This document shows positions 22,516 through 33,762 of a stretch of DNA of 51,725 nucleotides, piece after piece. The translations under genes and the position numbers were made by a program. How positions within the stretch are numbered: the stretch's first letter is position 1; every line of letters starts with the position of its first letter. The notes beneath the pieces were generated by a model. It worked only from the letters and a program-made list of their open reading frames with translations, ran no database searches and was not told the origin of the DNA. Origin of the DNA: Gymnopus androsaceus JB14 (Eukaryota > Basidiomycota > Agaricomycetes > Agaricales > Omphalotaceae); contig ML769795.1 in assembly GCA_009733575.1 (NCBI GenBank), forward strand, positions 1-51,725. Direction: 5' to 3'.

Positions 22516-25500
22516 TCAAATTTTTTGCTTTTTTGACATTTTTTCTTTGGGGATACCAGCCTTCTTGGTCCGTTTCCGTCCTACTGCAGAATCGACTGAA
22601 TCGTTAACATTGGCTGGTTCATACTCACTGAAAGAAGGAATTCTGTGTGTCTCTGGAATCCTTGCAGCTTTCTGTTCCTCGGCTGTAATCTCCATATCAG
22701 TCCAAACGGTATGCGGAAGTTGAGTCCGGACTTGACCATCAACTGGGATACCAGGGCAGGCATATGAGGGATGAGTAACGCGAACATGATGCATGTAGTT
22801 GTAGCACCAGATGACAGGTTTCGATGCAAGAGTGTTGCCAGGGCAGAGTTGACAGAATATTGGTACATTTTGCATGGGGTTAGTGATACTACCCTTGGCG
22901 ACAGTCTTGTATTGCTGAATTGAGACAAAGAATGGGCAATTTGACAAGAATTTGTTGCTTCTGGATTTCATGATTGACATTTCCACTGCACAGAATTTCC
23001 AGAACAGCCGCAGAAACCACAAGGATCGATACTGTCAACCTAAAGTGAACAATGAGCTTGAGTTCAAAGTAAAATAAATGTGAAATACCTTTACTTTGTT
23101 AGGTGCTGGCTCTGGAACTCCTTGCATTGCATGTAGGATGTGCTCAGCTATGTGTCCAAGCCACTGAGATGCACCTTTAACATGCTTGCCACATACATGA
23201 CAGTCACGCGAGATATTAGTGCCGGTAGCTTTGGCTGCTTCAAGCTGTTGGGTACCAGTAACGCAGATGTATGGGTGGTTAGAGTCAATGGCGTAAGGAA
23301 ATCCAGTTGATTTCAAACTAATGAGTGAAAGGGTACCTGGTGCAACTTTGAGTGCAACAAATTTTTCCCATAATGTGTTGTGAACTGAACCGAGAGCGGA
23401 ATAGTTGAAAGACCACAGGAGTAATTCCGAGTTCAACTCCTGCTTCTGTTCTCCAGTGAGTGTTAAATTTGGGACAGCGGATAATGGAATGCAGGGTGGG
23501 TTTAGAGGCTCGATGAGTTTGCCTAGGCACTGAATCACAACTGGTTTCTGGACATGCGCAGCTATACCCAAAACTGCGGATGACACTAACAAGTAGCCAC
23601 CAGTCCATATCCAAGTCTAAGGTGAGTTGGTAGGCTTGGAAGACTCGTGCAGAGAGGAAGTTGGTACAGCTGATATGCGAATAAGTTGACTGGAGATTTT
23701 GATCTTCTCCTTAGGATCACGCATGAGATCAAGTTCGATATTGGCTAGCAGCTCAGTACCTCTTGAGATACTAGTGACTGAGATGATGGCAAGCAAAAGA
23801 GTGGTATCAATACGAAGTAACATAGCGGCAAGTTCACCAGGAAGGAGTTGCGGACCAATGATTTGATCAGGATTATCAAGTTCACCAGATGGTTCCTTGA
23901 GCATATGGTGTGTGTAGCTGAAGCTTCGCCAGCGTGAAAGGCGGTCATGCGATAGATGATCTGCTTCTTGCAAAAGTTTGAGGCAGCAGAACACTGCCTT
24001 GTGAACAATGTGACCATTTGGCATAGTGAGGTAGTCCAAAACATCTTCAACATCCTCCTCCTTGAGAGAGAGTCCTGCCAAGCTTCAATTGCTTCAGGAT
24101 CAAGATTTAGAGGAGAGGGCGTGATATCGATGGCATCAACATCTCCCTCAGACTCAATTGCAGTGGGTGCATTGTAAGCAGCGAGATTGGTAGGAGTTGG
24201 AGGGATATCGGGATCTGATGTGTATCTGTATCCTCGATGAGTGAACGGTCCTCATCTTGCAAGACTCTGGGATATATACAATTACCCCAAGGGGTAAGCG
24301 TGTCCACACCATCTGTGAAGACGTTTGGATAGTTGTAATGTTTGGGAGGAACCTGCAAGCCTCTAGCAGCATCTCAGCCACCTTCCATCCCTTCAACCGG
24401 TATATCTGCACTACCAGCGATAACATCTCCTACCCAAGATTCAAAGTTCAGATGATCGACATCCTCAGAGCAAGTCATCTTCAAATGTTGAGAACCAGAG
24501 TCTAATTCTGGGTGATCTTCAAAAATCTGATCCACATCAAGGTCCTGCCTGAAATGCTCAACAGCCTGCTTATAAGTCATCCCACTATCATGCTTTCCAT
24601 GAATTTGACCACACCCAAATGTTTTTTCAAGACGGTCTGTTCCAGCTTGAAAGATATACACTGATTGTGTTGGATCCAAGACATGCTGCTTGGCCACAGT
24701 GAACATGATATTTTTCACGCAGGTTTGCGAGTCTCCGTACAGCTGATTCAACATAACTGAATCTCTGAAGGTTCAAAAGAGTGTGAAGGCCATATGCAAA
24801 TACTTTGATAATGAGTGAAGCTGCTGCAAGAGCGTCATGTTGATGTTGGTGAAAGGAAGAAGGAGGCCTTCGAGCATCTCTGCGATTAAGCGGAAGGAGT
24901 CAAGATTGGTAATAGCTGTAGGATTAGTTTGAGCCTCTGAAACAAGCTCTCATAGCTTAATAACAGTCTCCAGAAGCTCAATTGCATGGGGGACATCCTG
25001 AGGATCCTTTGGGTATAAGAGATTGTGTATTTTGAATTGCATCATTCCAGGCAAACAAGCAAAATAGTGAGCGAAAAGCATGCAATTCTATTCACAACCA
25101 TTCCTTTTCGAGAATGGAGCAGAGTCAAAAACCCTAGATATATCTATGAGCAACTAGATCATAAAATTTTTTTCAAAAACTTATGTTTGAAGATATGTTT
25201 AAAATCAAAATCCAGCGTAATAGCATTAGGTCCGGTGAGCAAATTCAAACCAACACATCCAATGACTTCCCAGTACAGGGTCGAAGAATTCTCTAGAGGC
25301 TTATCAACAAACATCTTGTAGCCTGCTGGCCGCCTGACCAGATCTCCATCTGTTGCAAATGACCATATTACCCCAACTAAAGCATCTGCGCCAGAAGTTG
25401 ACCATGCATGTAGGACAATCTGGAAAATGCGAATCTGATCACTGGCAGTTTTGTGCTTGCAGGTAGGCACCACAACGAGAGGATAGATCTGCTTTTCACC

Positions 25501-27241
25501 AAAAAGAGTAGCTGCCATGATGGAGGTCTCTTTGCCATAGTGAATTGAACCTGCATCCAATGCACAATGCATATTGATACCTGCTGCATATGACGTAAAT
25601 TTAACCTGTTCTGCACTAGTGTGCAGGTGACAGAACCCTCCAACCAAGTTGCAGTGCTTGAACCACTGCAGTTTCTGCTCAATCTTTGTCTCATCCATCA
25701 CTATCGAAACACCGCGTAGCGGTGGACACTTGGATGAGTCTGAGCAGCAAGGATTGATCATACAGTCCTTTATATTTGCCACAATAGCCTCCTCAGAAAT
25801 CGGACCAATAGTAGGATGAATTCGGATGAAGAACATTTGATTGTAGACGGCATGAAGCAAGGGTAGACCAAGAGCTTTGTTGAGAGCATATAGGAGTTTC
25901 CATCCACCGAGACAAACACATAGAAGTGCAAGTGAAAAGTCATTGTCATCAAACATCTTCACTGAATACACTCCACTGAATGCGTTCTGAATCTTCTCAG
26001 TGACAGCACGTACACTAGAACCGCAATGAAAAGCAGTAGAAACAAGCGCATGTAGATGGGGAACATTACACTCAGCAACTGCACTCACAAACCTTTTATA
26101 ATCTTCCAAGGTTCGAGTGAGTGTAGGTGAAGCACGGTTAGCATTCAAAAACTAATGAAATTGATTAGTACCATTTCAACTATACAAGAATATAACATAC
26201 CTTGAGTTTCCAAGTGTTCAGATCCTTCTGCTGGTCATTGATAACCATGACCAATTGAGCGCTGCTGAGAAGGCTATACTGCATATGACTTTTGAATGTT
26301 GTCGCCTGGTCTAGAAGCTGGGAAATTATTGATGGTATTCCTTTGCATTCACGACATGGAACGGTAGCGGAATCTTCGCCCTGACATTTTTTTGATTTGG
26401 CATTTCGGATGCCATGCTCCTCATCAATAATGCCAACCCAGAATGGCAAGGAATCAGGACCAGGACCAATTCGAGGCCAGGGAAATGTCAAGTTGAAAGG
26501 ACCTAGTGGGTTATTCCAGTGAATTGGGACTCCAGAACAACCCTCTGTAGGTGCTGAATATGATCGAGCAGAAGAGTCGGAGAGACTGGAAGTGGATATT
26601 AGAAAGTAGAATAATTAAACCAGAAGAAACATGTACATATGAGAAGAACCGGATGAGTTAATTGTTGATACAGAAGAACTAAAAGAGTGTGGTGGCAGAT
26701 TAGAAGATTTCGGTGAATCATGAATGATATGATCGTTATTTTCTTTAGAGAGTCGTCCTTGGGCTTTCCAACATGATTTCTGCCCCCAGTGTTGAGATAA
26801 AGAATGAAAAAACCTGGATTTTCTGGCTATTGGTCCATCATTAACGAAGTTGGTTTTGACTTTCGTATGGCAAGCTGGACACTCGAGCATGACATGGCAA
26901 TTCATGTCTGTCGAGCTCTGTATACCACCCTCATTAAAAAGAGCAATAGCCCAATTCACCATACCAGGAATAAAAGTAGAAGAAAGAGGAGGAGATGTTA
27001 ATGCTGGTTCTGGAGATGCTGGCAGAACAGGCAGTGAATTATTAGCTCCAAGTGGAGATTGAGATTCGTTTCGAGGATTAGAGGCATTTAGAGTCATTTC
27101 AGAGTCATTAAGCAAGTGATTGGCGCGTTGTAATCGATGTGTTCGAAGTTCAAATGGTGAAAGAAGTTCTGAGGTTGGAAATGAAGGTGACAGCGATCCC
27201 GAGCGCAAAAAAGACATATTATAAGTGATATTATTGAACAA
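22516..27241 (-). pseudogene. Transposase-like protein of an uncharacterised fungal family
   Basis: N-terminal part (27241-26615): serine-rich, with a zinc-finger-like CPACHTKVK and H..H segment. Next (26491-26180) FPWPRIGPGPDSLPFW. The large block (26148-25159) contains VSIVMDETKIEQKLQWF, SFATDGDLVRRPAGY and ITLDFDFKHIFK; these acidic residues are spaced as a possible DDE/RNase H core, which is inference. A later block has YIFQAGTDRLEKTFG, VEHFRQDLDVDQIFEDHP and EDVDHLNFESWVGD. The C-terminus has CHVCGKHV with paired histidines, PCGFCG, then a basic tail RKRTKKAG and KKQKI that looks like a nuclear signal. An intron is clear at about 23090-23036. Frame breaks at about 25170-24760, 24070 and 23000 make it a decayed copy. 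From memory, proteins with these blocks are common in mushroom genomes, without a function I can state. Confidence 0.65.
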
Positions 27242-27489
27242 GAGGGTATTGGATGCCGACTACAACGTCTGGCCAACGTTTAGTGTGTTGCAGGTGCAAG
27301 CGGTTGCTGGTTGACGTTGTGGTTGAAAGGAAAGAGCATCACAAGTGGCATATTTACAGCTCTTGCCACATCAACTCAACGTTTTCTTTGAGCGCGTCAA
27401 TTGGTTCAGAGTAGTCAAAAATGGGGGAGGTTCTGTAGCTCAAAATAATGTATTTTGTATGCTACGAGATGCTATCTACATTTGCAAAG

Positions 27490-27679
27490 CCAATTACTTT
27501 GCGGAAACGTTTGGGTAGCGGTCCGAAGAGGAGTCGGTGTCCGGGATTTTTTTTCCACCATCCTCTTGACTGAACTAAATTTGCAAACGTAACCCGCCTG
27601 ATGGTGGCTGAACTATGAACTGAATAGGTCCAAGGCATAACGTGTAACATCTAGTGAACTTAAATTCGAAACTATACAG
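27490..27679. repeat. Right terminal inverted repeat of the 5.6-kb element
   Basis: The reverse complement starts CTGTATAGTTTCGAATTT and later carries CAAGAGGATGGTGG and CCCGGACACCGACTCC, matching the left end in the same order. Confidence 0.6.
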
Positions 27680-28068
27680 TATTCCTCATATCATCCATCG
27701 CCAAACCACAGACTGTCATTGCGCTAACCTGTGGAGCGTGTAAGCCTTCCAGAGAGGTATGCGGAAATGTGAAATCAATGCATGCAATTGAATAAAGAAT
27801 CAACATAGTTTACCTTGTAGCGTCCGTTACTTGCATAGAACTTGAAGATGCCGGAGAATATTAGAGGAGTAAATGTGCTAAGGATCTGTTCATCCACTAG
27901 GAAGTGCAAGGAAACTTACAAAAACGATATGTAAATACGGTAGAAATTGAGATGTTGTCTGATGGAAGGTAGCATTGACCTTGGATCTTCAAAATCAACC
28001 CCTTCTGTCGACCCGTAACAGTCGTGCTTTTTGGAGAAATTGGTTGGAGTGGAATGAGGGGGAAATAT

Positions 28069-28319
28069 CAGCCTCCTTCCCAGGCTTCGGGACTTCGCAG
28101 TCCGTTTGAGCCGAATTAGAAAAAGATACTTGTCCCTACGCCTGGTGGATTACGCCGCATGCCTTGTTTGGCTTCAGCACTTTAGCACGCCATTTACAAT
28201 AACTTTTATATTGGAGCCAAACAAGACACGCGGCGTAATCCACCAGGCGTAGGGACAAGTATCTTTTTCTAATTCGGCTCAAACGGACCGCGAAGTCCCG
28301 AAGCCTGGGAAGGAGGCTG
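28069..28319. mobile_element. Foldback MITE, 251 bp, with near-perfect arms
   Basis: Two arms of about 107 bases are inverted copies with only a few mismatches, around a loop of roughly 40 bases. The left arm starts CAGCCTCCTTCCCAGGCTTC. The direct repeat GGGAAATAT flanks the element at 28060-28068 and 28320-28328, a 9-base target duplication. A transcript through it would fold into one long hairpin. It has no coding capacity; the superfamily is unclear (MULE- or hAT-derived). Confidence 0.85.
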
Positions 28320-28576
28320 GGGAAATATATCATATTTCTCATAGTTTCTCATCCTCTTAGCTTCAGGTCCAACGCCAAGCTCTATTCTATTGGATCTACA
28401 CCCAGATCATTCAAATCCTCGAGACTAACTCTTTGTTACTACTCAATGCTGTACAATAGACTAGGGTATAAACAATCTGCACAAAGAAAAGAAATGGTAT
28501 GTAAAATCGAATAAAGAAGTAAACAGACGAGCATGCGAAGACAATACTGTAATGAAAGGAGCGACCAATAATAAAA

Positions 28577-30867
28577 TCAGCAGGGCATATGCAGATGCAG
28601 TCTATGATGAAAGCTGAAGAAGCTTGTCCCATACTCGGCCGACTTGGAGGATATATTTGTCCGTTGCTCCTCACTAAGTTCAGCACCTTTGATCATTGTA
28701 GCCAAAAGATCTGTCGCCTTCGGAGCATCAACGAGAATGTCGTCCAAGAATTCAGCGACAGAGATGAAACCCGCCTCAAATGCTGAGGATGAGCAGAGCT
28801 TCTTCGATGAAGCACGTAGGAATAAGTCACCGACCAGCGTCGCATCAGCTGGCTTCGATTCGATGGCAAAGGAAACGAGCTTGTCGACAAGTGAGTGATG
28901 GTGAGATGAAGGCAGTTTGGAGAAGTAGGCTTCCGCCCCGTCAAGACTACGGGCGGCGAAGAACTCCTTCGTATCCTCACCAATCTTCTTCTTGGCCTCT
29001 TCCTCCGACATCTCCTGTTCGGGCTCTTCCGTGACATCCTCTTCGTCCTAATCGGAGCCCGAGTCCTACGCTGGAGTAGAATCCTGATCGAGAGGCTTTG
29101 TTCGTGGTTGAAGGATGAGACGTTTCCACTGGGGTGCTGGTTCAGGCGCGCCACCTGATCCCAAATCAATACTCGTCTTCCGACTCGGCGGTCTGCTAGC
29201 CTTCGCGGCTGCAGCCTCAGGAGCCTCGACGTTCTGGAGCATCTGGAACATGGTCGCGCTCGAGTTTGTCCTCGATAAGGACTCGCGCTTGCTCTCCTTT
29301 TTACCTGCGAGCACACTGCTGGGACCGAACGTCATGGGGGCACTCTTGTTGATCTGTCCAAACTTGGATAGATCTCCAACCTTGGCAGGATCATGTGACT
29401 AGATCGATATGATCACTATCATAAGACAATACATTGGTGGCCTACAACTTAATAGTAATGTTGAGAAATACTTCATCATAAATACAACAGTCTAATGAGA
29501 AGCATAGCGTATATATAGGCTGCTCGTTCCTCTCAGCGTCACGACGAGATCCACCACGAGACATGTTGCTTCATTCGGTTGTAGGACTCCTTCTCTCGCG
29601 CGGCCTTCTCCTTGGCAGCCTATTGAAAAAATCTTATGTGAGAACAGATAAAAGACTTGAATGAGAAAGGCACGAACCGCTTCGTGAATCTTGGCGATTG
29701 TGGTTGGAGCTGCGACGGTGTTTCTCGTCGTCCATTTCCGCTCGCGCAGTTCAATGATATCCTGAAAACACGATGAGTATCCGCTTCAGATGGGATTAAA
29801 AAATTGTGAAATACCTGCAGCATGAGCTGCATACGTGAGCTGACGTTGGGACTCTTCGTCAGCTCCTTCATACGGCCAAAGTAGACATCCATATGAGCAC
29901 GAGCTTTAGTTGTGTCAAGCATCTGTCCGACGGTAGTGAGGAGTTCACACAACCACTCGATGTCCTCCTCTTCGGGGTCCTCCACGTTTCCGAGCAGTTT
30001 CTTGACACATTCGTGCATGAGACGCTCCGTCAACATCTGCAGCTTGAAAAGTTCACCAATGAACTTGATCAGACCGAGACCCCGACGCTTATTAGTAGCC
30101 TTTTGAGCAGCGTAGTATTCGTCATAGTAAAGATCGATCTCCTTGGCAGCCTGGTCCTCCGAAGCCTTCGTAGCAGCAGCCGCAGCAGTGGTCTCCTTGT
30201 TAACCCAATCACGCTCGAAATCCTCCTGGCACCTGTTAAGGAGGTACTTGCGGAAAAGATGACCACCAGCAATGGGCTTTCCATCCGCGTTCTTAATTCC
30301 ATCATCCTGAACCTTGGGACTGATCTGCTCCAACATCTTTCGACAAAGACGAGCATACATCTCAGACCAGGTCGCATCGTCAATCGCCTTCTCAAAAACT
30401 AGACGAAGAACTTGAATAAGCGTCCTTCCGTCCTTCTCCTTCTCAGACTCGTTTGCCCATTCGATGATCTGATCAGAGATAGAGTCGAACGTCTCCAGCG
30501 TAAGGTTGTTGATCAGAAACTCGGGCTTGACCTCGTACGCAAAAACATGAACCTTGGTATATTATCAGTTAGTCAGTCAGTTATTTTTGGATTATAGTAC
30601 GTTTACCTTGGGCTGCTGATCGACTTTCTTGGACTTGAACTTTGCAAGTTCTGTGCTCAGCCGGTTGGTCTTGCGAGTTAGGCTCGATTTCTCGTTTTCG
30701 AGGTTCGTATTCCGAGCATTACTTTCCTGGTACAAAGAGATTAAGTGAATACAGAGTGCATCCAAATACGTCCAGTCGCGTACCGCCAGCTGCTGCTCGA
30801 GAGCGTCCACACGCTTCTGCGCGTCGGCGAGCGCTTTTGCAAGAATCTCTTCCATTTTCATGCTCAA
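28577..30867 (-). pseudogene. eIF4G-like gene (MIF4G and MA3), eroded
   Basis: The start at 30867 gives a short coiled-coil-like exon (MEEILAKALADAQKRVDAL) instead of the long eIF4E/PABP-binding region normal for eIF4G. The MIF4G domain follows (30540-29800): TFDSISDQIIEWANESEKEK, VFEKAIDDATWSEMYARLCR, IAGGHLFRKYLLNRCQED, ELFKLQMLTERLMHECVKK. A linker with GDLSKFGQINKSAPMTFGPS and FQMLQNVEAPEAAAAK leads to an MA3 domain, EEEAKKKIGEDTKEFF to SVAEFLDDILVDAPKAT (29011-28577). Faults: a frame change near 29550 (MSRGGSRRDAER is out of frame), a missing GT donor after it (TATATATAC), and two in-frame TAG codons near 29046-29068. eIF4G scaffolds the cap-binding complex; this copy is probably not the functional one. 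Confidence 0.8.
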
Positions 30868-31260
30868 GTAGTGTCGACTGTTATTCGTAGATGCGAAGCA
30901 GAAGTTGTGCAGGCTGCAAGTGGCAAGCAGATAAGAAAGGTGTCAATCAAAGCTACAGTAGCGAACACGGAAAAGTGCCGGTCTAGATGACTTCCTTCCG
31001 GGCTGGTGCAGTAGGAGTTTGCCAGAGATCCTAGAGTTCGAAGCGCTGAGAAACAGGACAATGGCGGTCTGAAAGACTGTAAAAGTAGATTGGGAAACCT
31101 TTGGGTGCATTGGAAGGCTCGCACTCGCATACTGGATCTGGTCTATTTGAGTTACATTGATAGTCGTAGAGGTCACCGAATTCCGATGAATCATGATTGT
31201 AGAAAGGATTAAGAGGCGCCCAACGCGTTCGGGCGCTTATCTCCTTGTTCTTCTCCTCCC
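30868..31260. promoter_or_regulatory. Shared divergent promoter region, eIF4G-like and HDAC
   Basis: 393 bases separate the divergent start codons at 30867 (minus) and 31261 (plus). The sequence before the HDAC start is pyrimidine-rich (CTCCTTGTTCTTCTCCTCCC), as in fungal housekeeping promoters. No TATA box is apparent. Confidence 0.5.
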
Positions 31261-33424
31261 ATGTCGAAACGACGAGTATCCTACTTTTACGATGCAGATG
31301 TCGGATCCTACACCTACGGACTGGGTCATCCAATGAAACCTCATCGAATCAGAATGGCGCATGAGCTCGTCTCAGCCTACAACCTCCTCTCTGATCCTAC
31401 TCTGACCCATTTCCGCTCTCCGCGCGCATCCGCCCAACAAATGACAGCCTTCCACACCGACGAATATATCCATTTCTTATCCAGAGTCACTCCAGAAACA
31501 ATGGAAGATCTTACTTTCCGAGGAACCCAATTCCTAGTTGGCGACGACAACCCAGCTTTCGAAGGCGTATGGGAATTCTGCAGTATTTCAGCAGGAGGAA
31601 GCTTGGCTGCTGCCCAGCGGATCAACTCTGGACGCGCTGATATCGCTATCAACTGGGCTGGCGGTCTTCATCATGCGAAAAAACGAGAGGCTTCGGGTTT
31701 TGTTACATTAATGACATCGTGCTCGCGATTATTGATCTCCTGCGAACGTTCCCGAGGGTTTTATACGTGGACATCGATTGTCATCATGGAGACGGCGTCG
31801 AGGAAGCGTTTTACACCACAGAGAGGGTTATGACTTGTAGTTTTCACAAGTATGGAGAGTATTTTCCTGGCACGGGAACGCAGGAGGATCGAGGAAGGGG
31901 AAAAGGTAGAGGGTATGCATTAAATGTGCCCTTGAAGGATGGAATGGGCGACGAAACCTTCAGATCCGTTTTCGACCCCATTCTGACACGGATACTCGAA
32001 GTATTTCGACCTTCGGTTATCGTTCTTCAATGTGGTGCCGATTCTCTTTCGGGAGACAAACTGGGATGTTTTAATCTTTCTATGGAAGGTCACGCGCATT
32101 GTACCAGCTTCCTACGCCAGTTCAACGTTCCGTTGGTTCTCCTCGGCGGAGGTGGATACACGGTGAAGAATGTAGCGAGAGCTTGGTGTTATGAAACTGC
32201 TTGTGCGTTGGGCGTGCAGGAACGGCTCTTGCAAGAAGAGATGCCATGGAACGAATATTTTGAATGGTTTGGTCCCCGGTATCGACTAGAAGTCGTTAAA
32301 AACAACATGGAGGATATCAATCTGCGTGTCGCTGATCCCGAAGAGGATCCTTCTTCGGCAACAACGACTATACCCATTCCTCCTTCTATCGGCCGAGGCT
32401 GGAAGACGACAGAGATCGACCGCGTACGCGAACGGGCGTTGCAGCAGATTAAAGAGCTCGAAGGAAGGATTGGCGCGCCGAGTGTACAGATGATGGATGT
32501 ACCGCGCGAAGGATTAGGAGAGCATATTTATGGCGGCAGTGGAGAATGGGGTCTTGGAGACGAATTGGATGAGAGATTGGCTCGTGAGTGTTTGAACCAT
32601 ATTTCTTGTAGAAACCCACATAGTGACCAACTAATCCAGAACATTCTCGATTCGTATATCAACTCCAATCCCAATCCAATTACTACCAGTCCTCCTCCTC
32701 AGGCTATCGTCCTTCCCATTCCTACTCTCACCATCACCGCCATTCACGTTCTCGCTCCCGATCCAACTCGTCTTCCGAATCTACATCCTCCGTCTCCGAT
32801 GACGAAGGCGATGAACATGATATGTACGACTCGGATCATTCAAACTCTACCCGTCGTTCGACGCGTTCTCATTCGAAATCCAAACCCTTACTCCCAAGCA
32901 CTGGTAGATCCAATCTCAACCCCTCTGCACATCCCTCATCATCATCACTACGGAAACGCATGTCCATCCTAACAAACTCTCTATTCGAAGTTTCGCTTTG
33001 TTCTGGGGATACCCCACGCAAGCCCGAGGGAGGTGATACTATGTCCTTTGGAAGCAAAGAAGGCAAATCCGGAAGACGGAGGTTCTTTTTCGAGCCTTCT
33101 GCGAATTCGGGCCTTGGTGTGGATGGATTGGATGGCCTTGACACTCTTTCCTCCGCTGCTCTCAATGGTCTCACAAACGGCTCACATAGTGGATCCCTCA
33201 CAAATGGCCTCACGAACGGGTTTCACTCGCACGGTCTTGACCCCGACCTCGACGCAGATGCACTCATGTCTCCATCCTCGACTCCAGGTCCGGGTTTAGA
33301 TAGAGAAGCTACGGAGGATCTGGATCTGGATGTCGAAGAGGATTTGGAAGAGGATATGATGCTTGATAATGATTCACCGACACCGGGTGGGACCCCTCCT
33401 CCTCATCCATCCTCTGCATTGTAA
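31261..33424 (+). CDS. Class I histone deacetylase (Hos2/Rpd3/HDAC3 type), one frameshift
   Basis: The protein starts [20 protein letters not shown]. Family landmarks follow: [53 protein letters not shown] (zinc ligands Asp and His), [32 protein letters not shown] (zinc Asp) and [16 protein letters not shown] (catalytic Tyr). At the T run 31698-31701 the frame shifts. One more T would restore [11 protein letters not shown] and, with the intron 32584-32639 removed, one open frame of about 702 codons to 33424. The tail after about residue 440 is serine/histidine/arginine-rich with NGLTNG repeats and an acidic end. It removes acetyl groups from histones in nuclear corepressor complexes. A sequencing error is the simplest explanation of the shift. 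Confidence 0.88.
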
Positions 33425-33762
33425 TCCTCTGCCGAGCGAAGGTAGGACCAGGTTCGATTGCGGGATGGAAGTCTCGGTACTTGAAGAGGTAGTGAATTGT
33501 AAAGTGCTGCGAGGCTCGAGCCGCACCTTCCACCGCAAGGTGTATATATAAATATCAGCTGAAAACACATTGGAAAGAAATCTCCCAACTCTCTCGGGTG
33601 GCGAGCATACTAATAGTTTGCAATTGCGCGCGCTGGTACAGACATTAATCCGTGCTTAGTATATTCGTGACTAAGTATAGATTCAGAGTACCAGAATGCT
33701 GCGCAGACAATGCACTGGCTTCAACGTCAAAAATACACTGACTCACTAAGAGATCATGTTTA
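33425..33762. other. Intergenic stretch
   Basis: 3' flank of the HDAC gene and of the convergent F-box gene. I see no gene or repeat boundary in it. Confidence 0.5.

Larger units (their letters stand above)
22113..27679 (-). mobile_element. TIR DNA transposon of uncertain superfamily, 5567 bp
   Basis: The ends are long imperfect inverted repeats. Left CTGTACCGTTTCAAATTTAA, right (reverse complement) CTGTATAGTTTCGAATTTAA. Further in there is a second shared block, CAAGAGGATGG then CCCGGACACCGACTC-like sequence (22288-22340 and about 27520-27580). A TA dinucleotide flanks each end (22111-22112 and 27680-27681), compatible with a TA target site. A spliced multi-domain ORF on the minus strand fills the interior. 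The copia LTR ends six bases from the left TIR. Superfamily assignment is not possible by eye. Confidence 0.7.

Noticed and set aside
28693..29316. 207-residue Arg/Ser-rich minus-strand ORF
   Set aside because: It is a shadow frame of the eIF4G-like linker and MA3 region, where the correct frame gives clear MA3 similarity.
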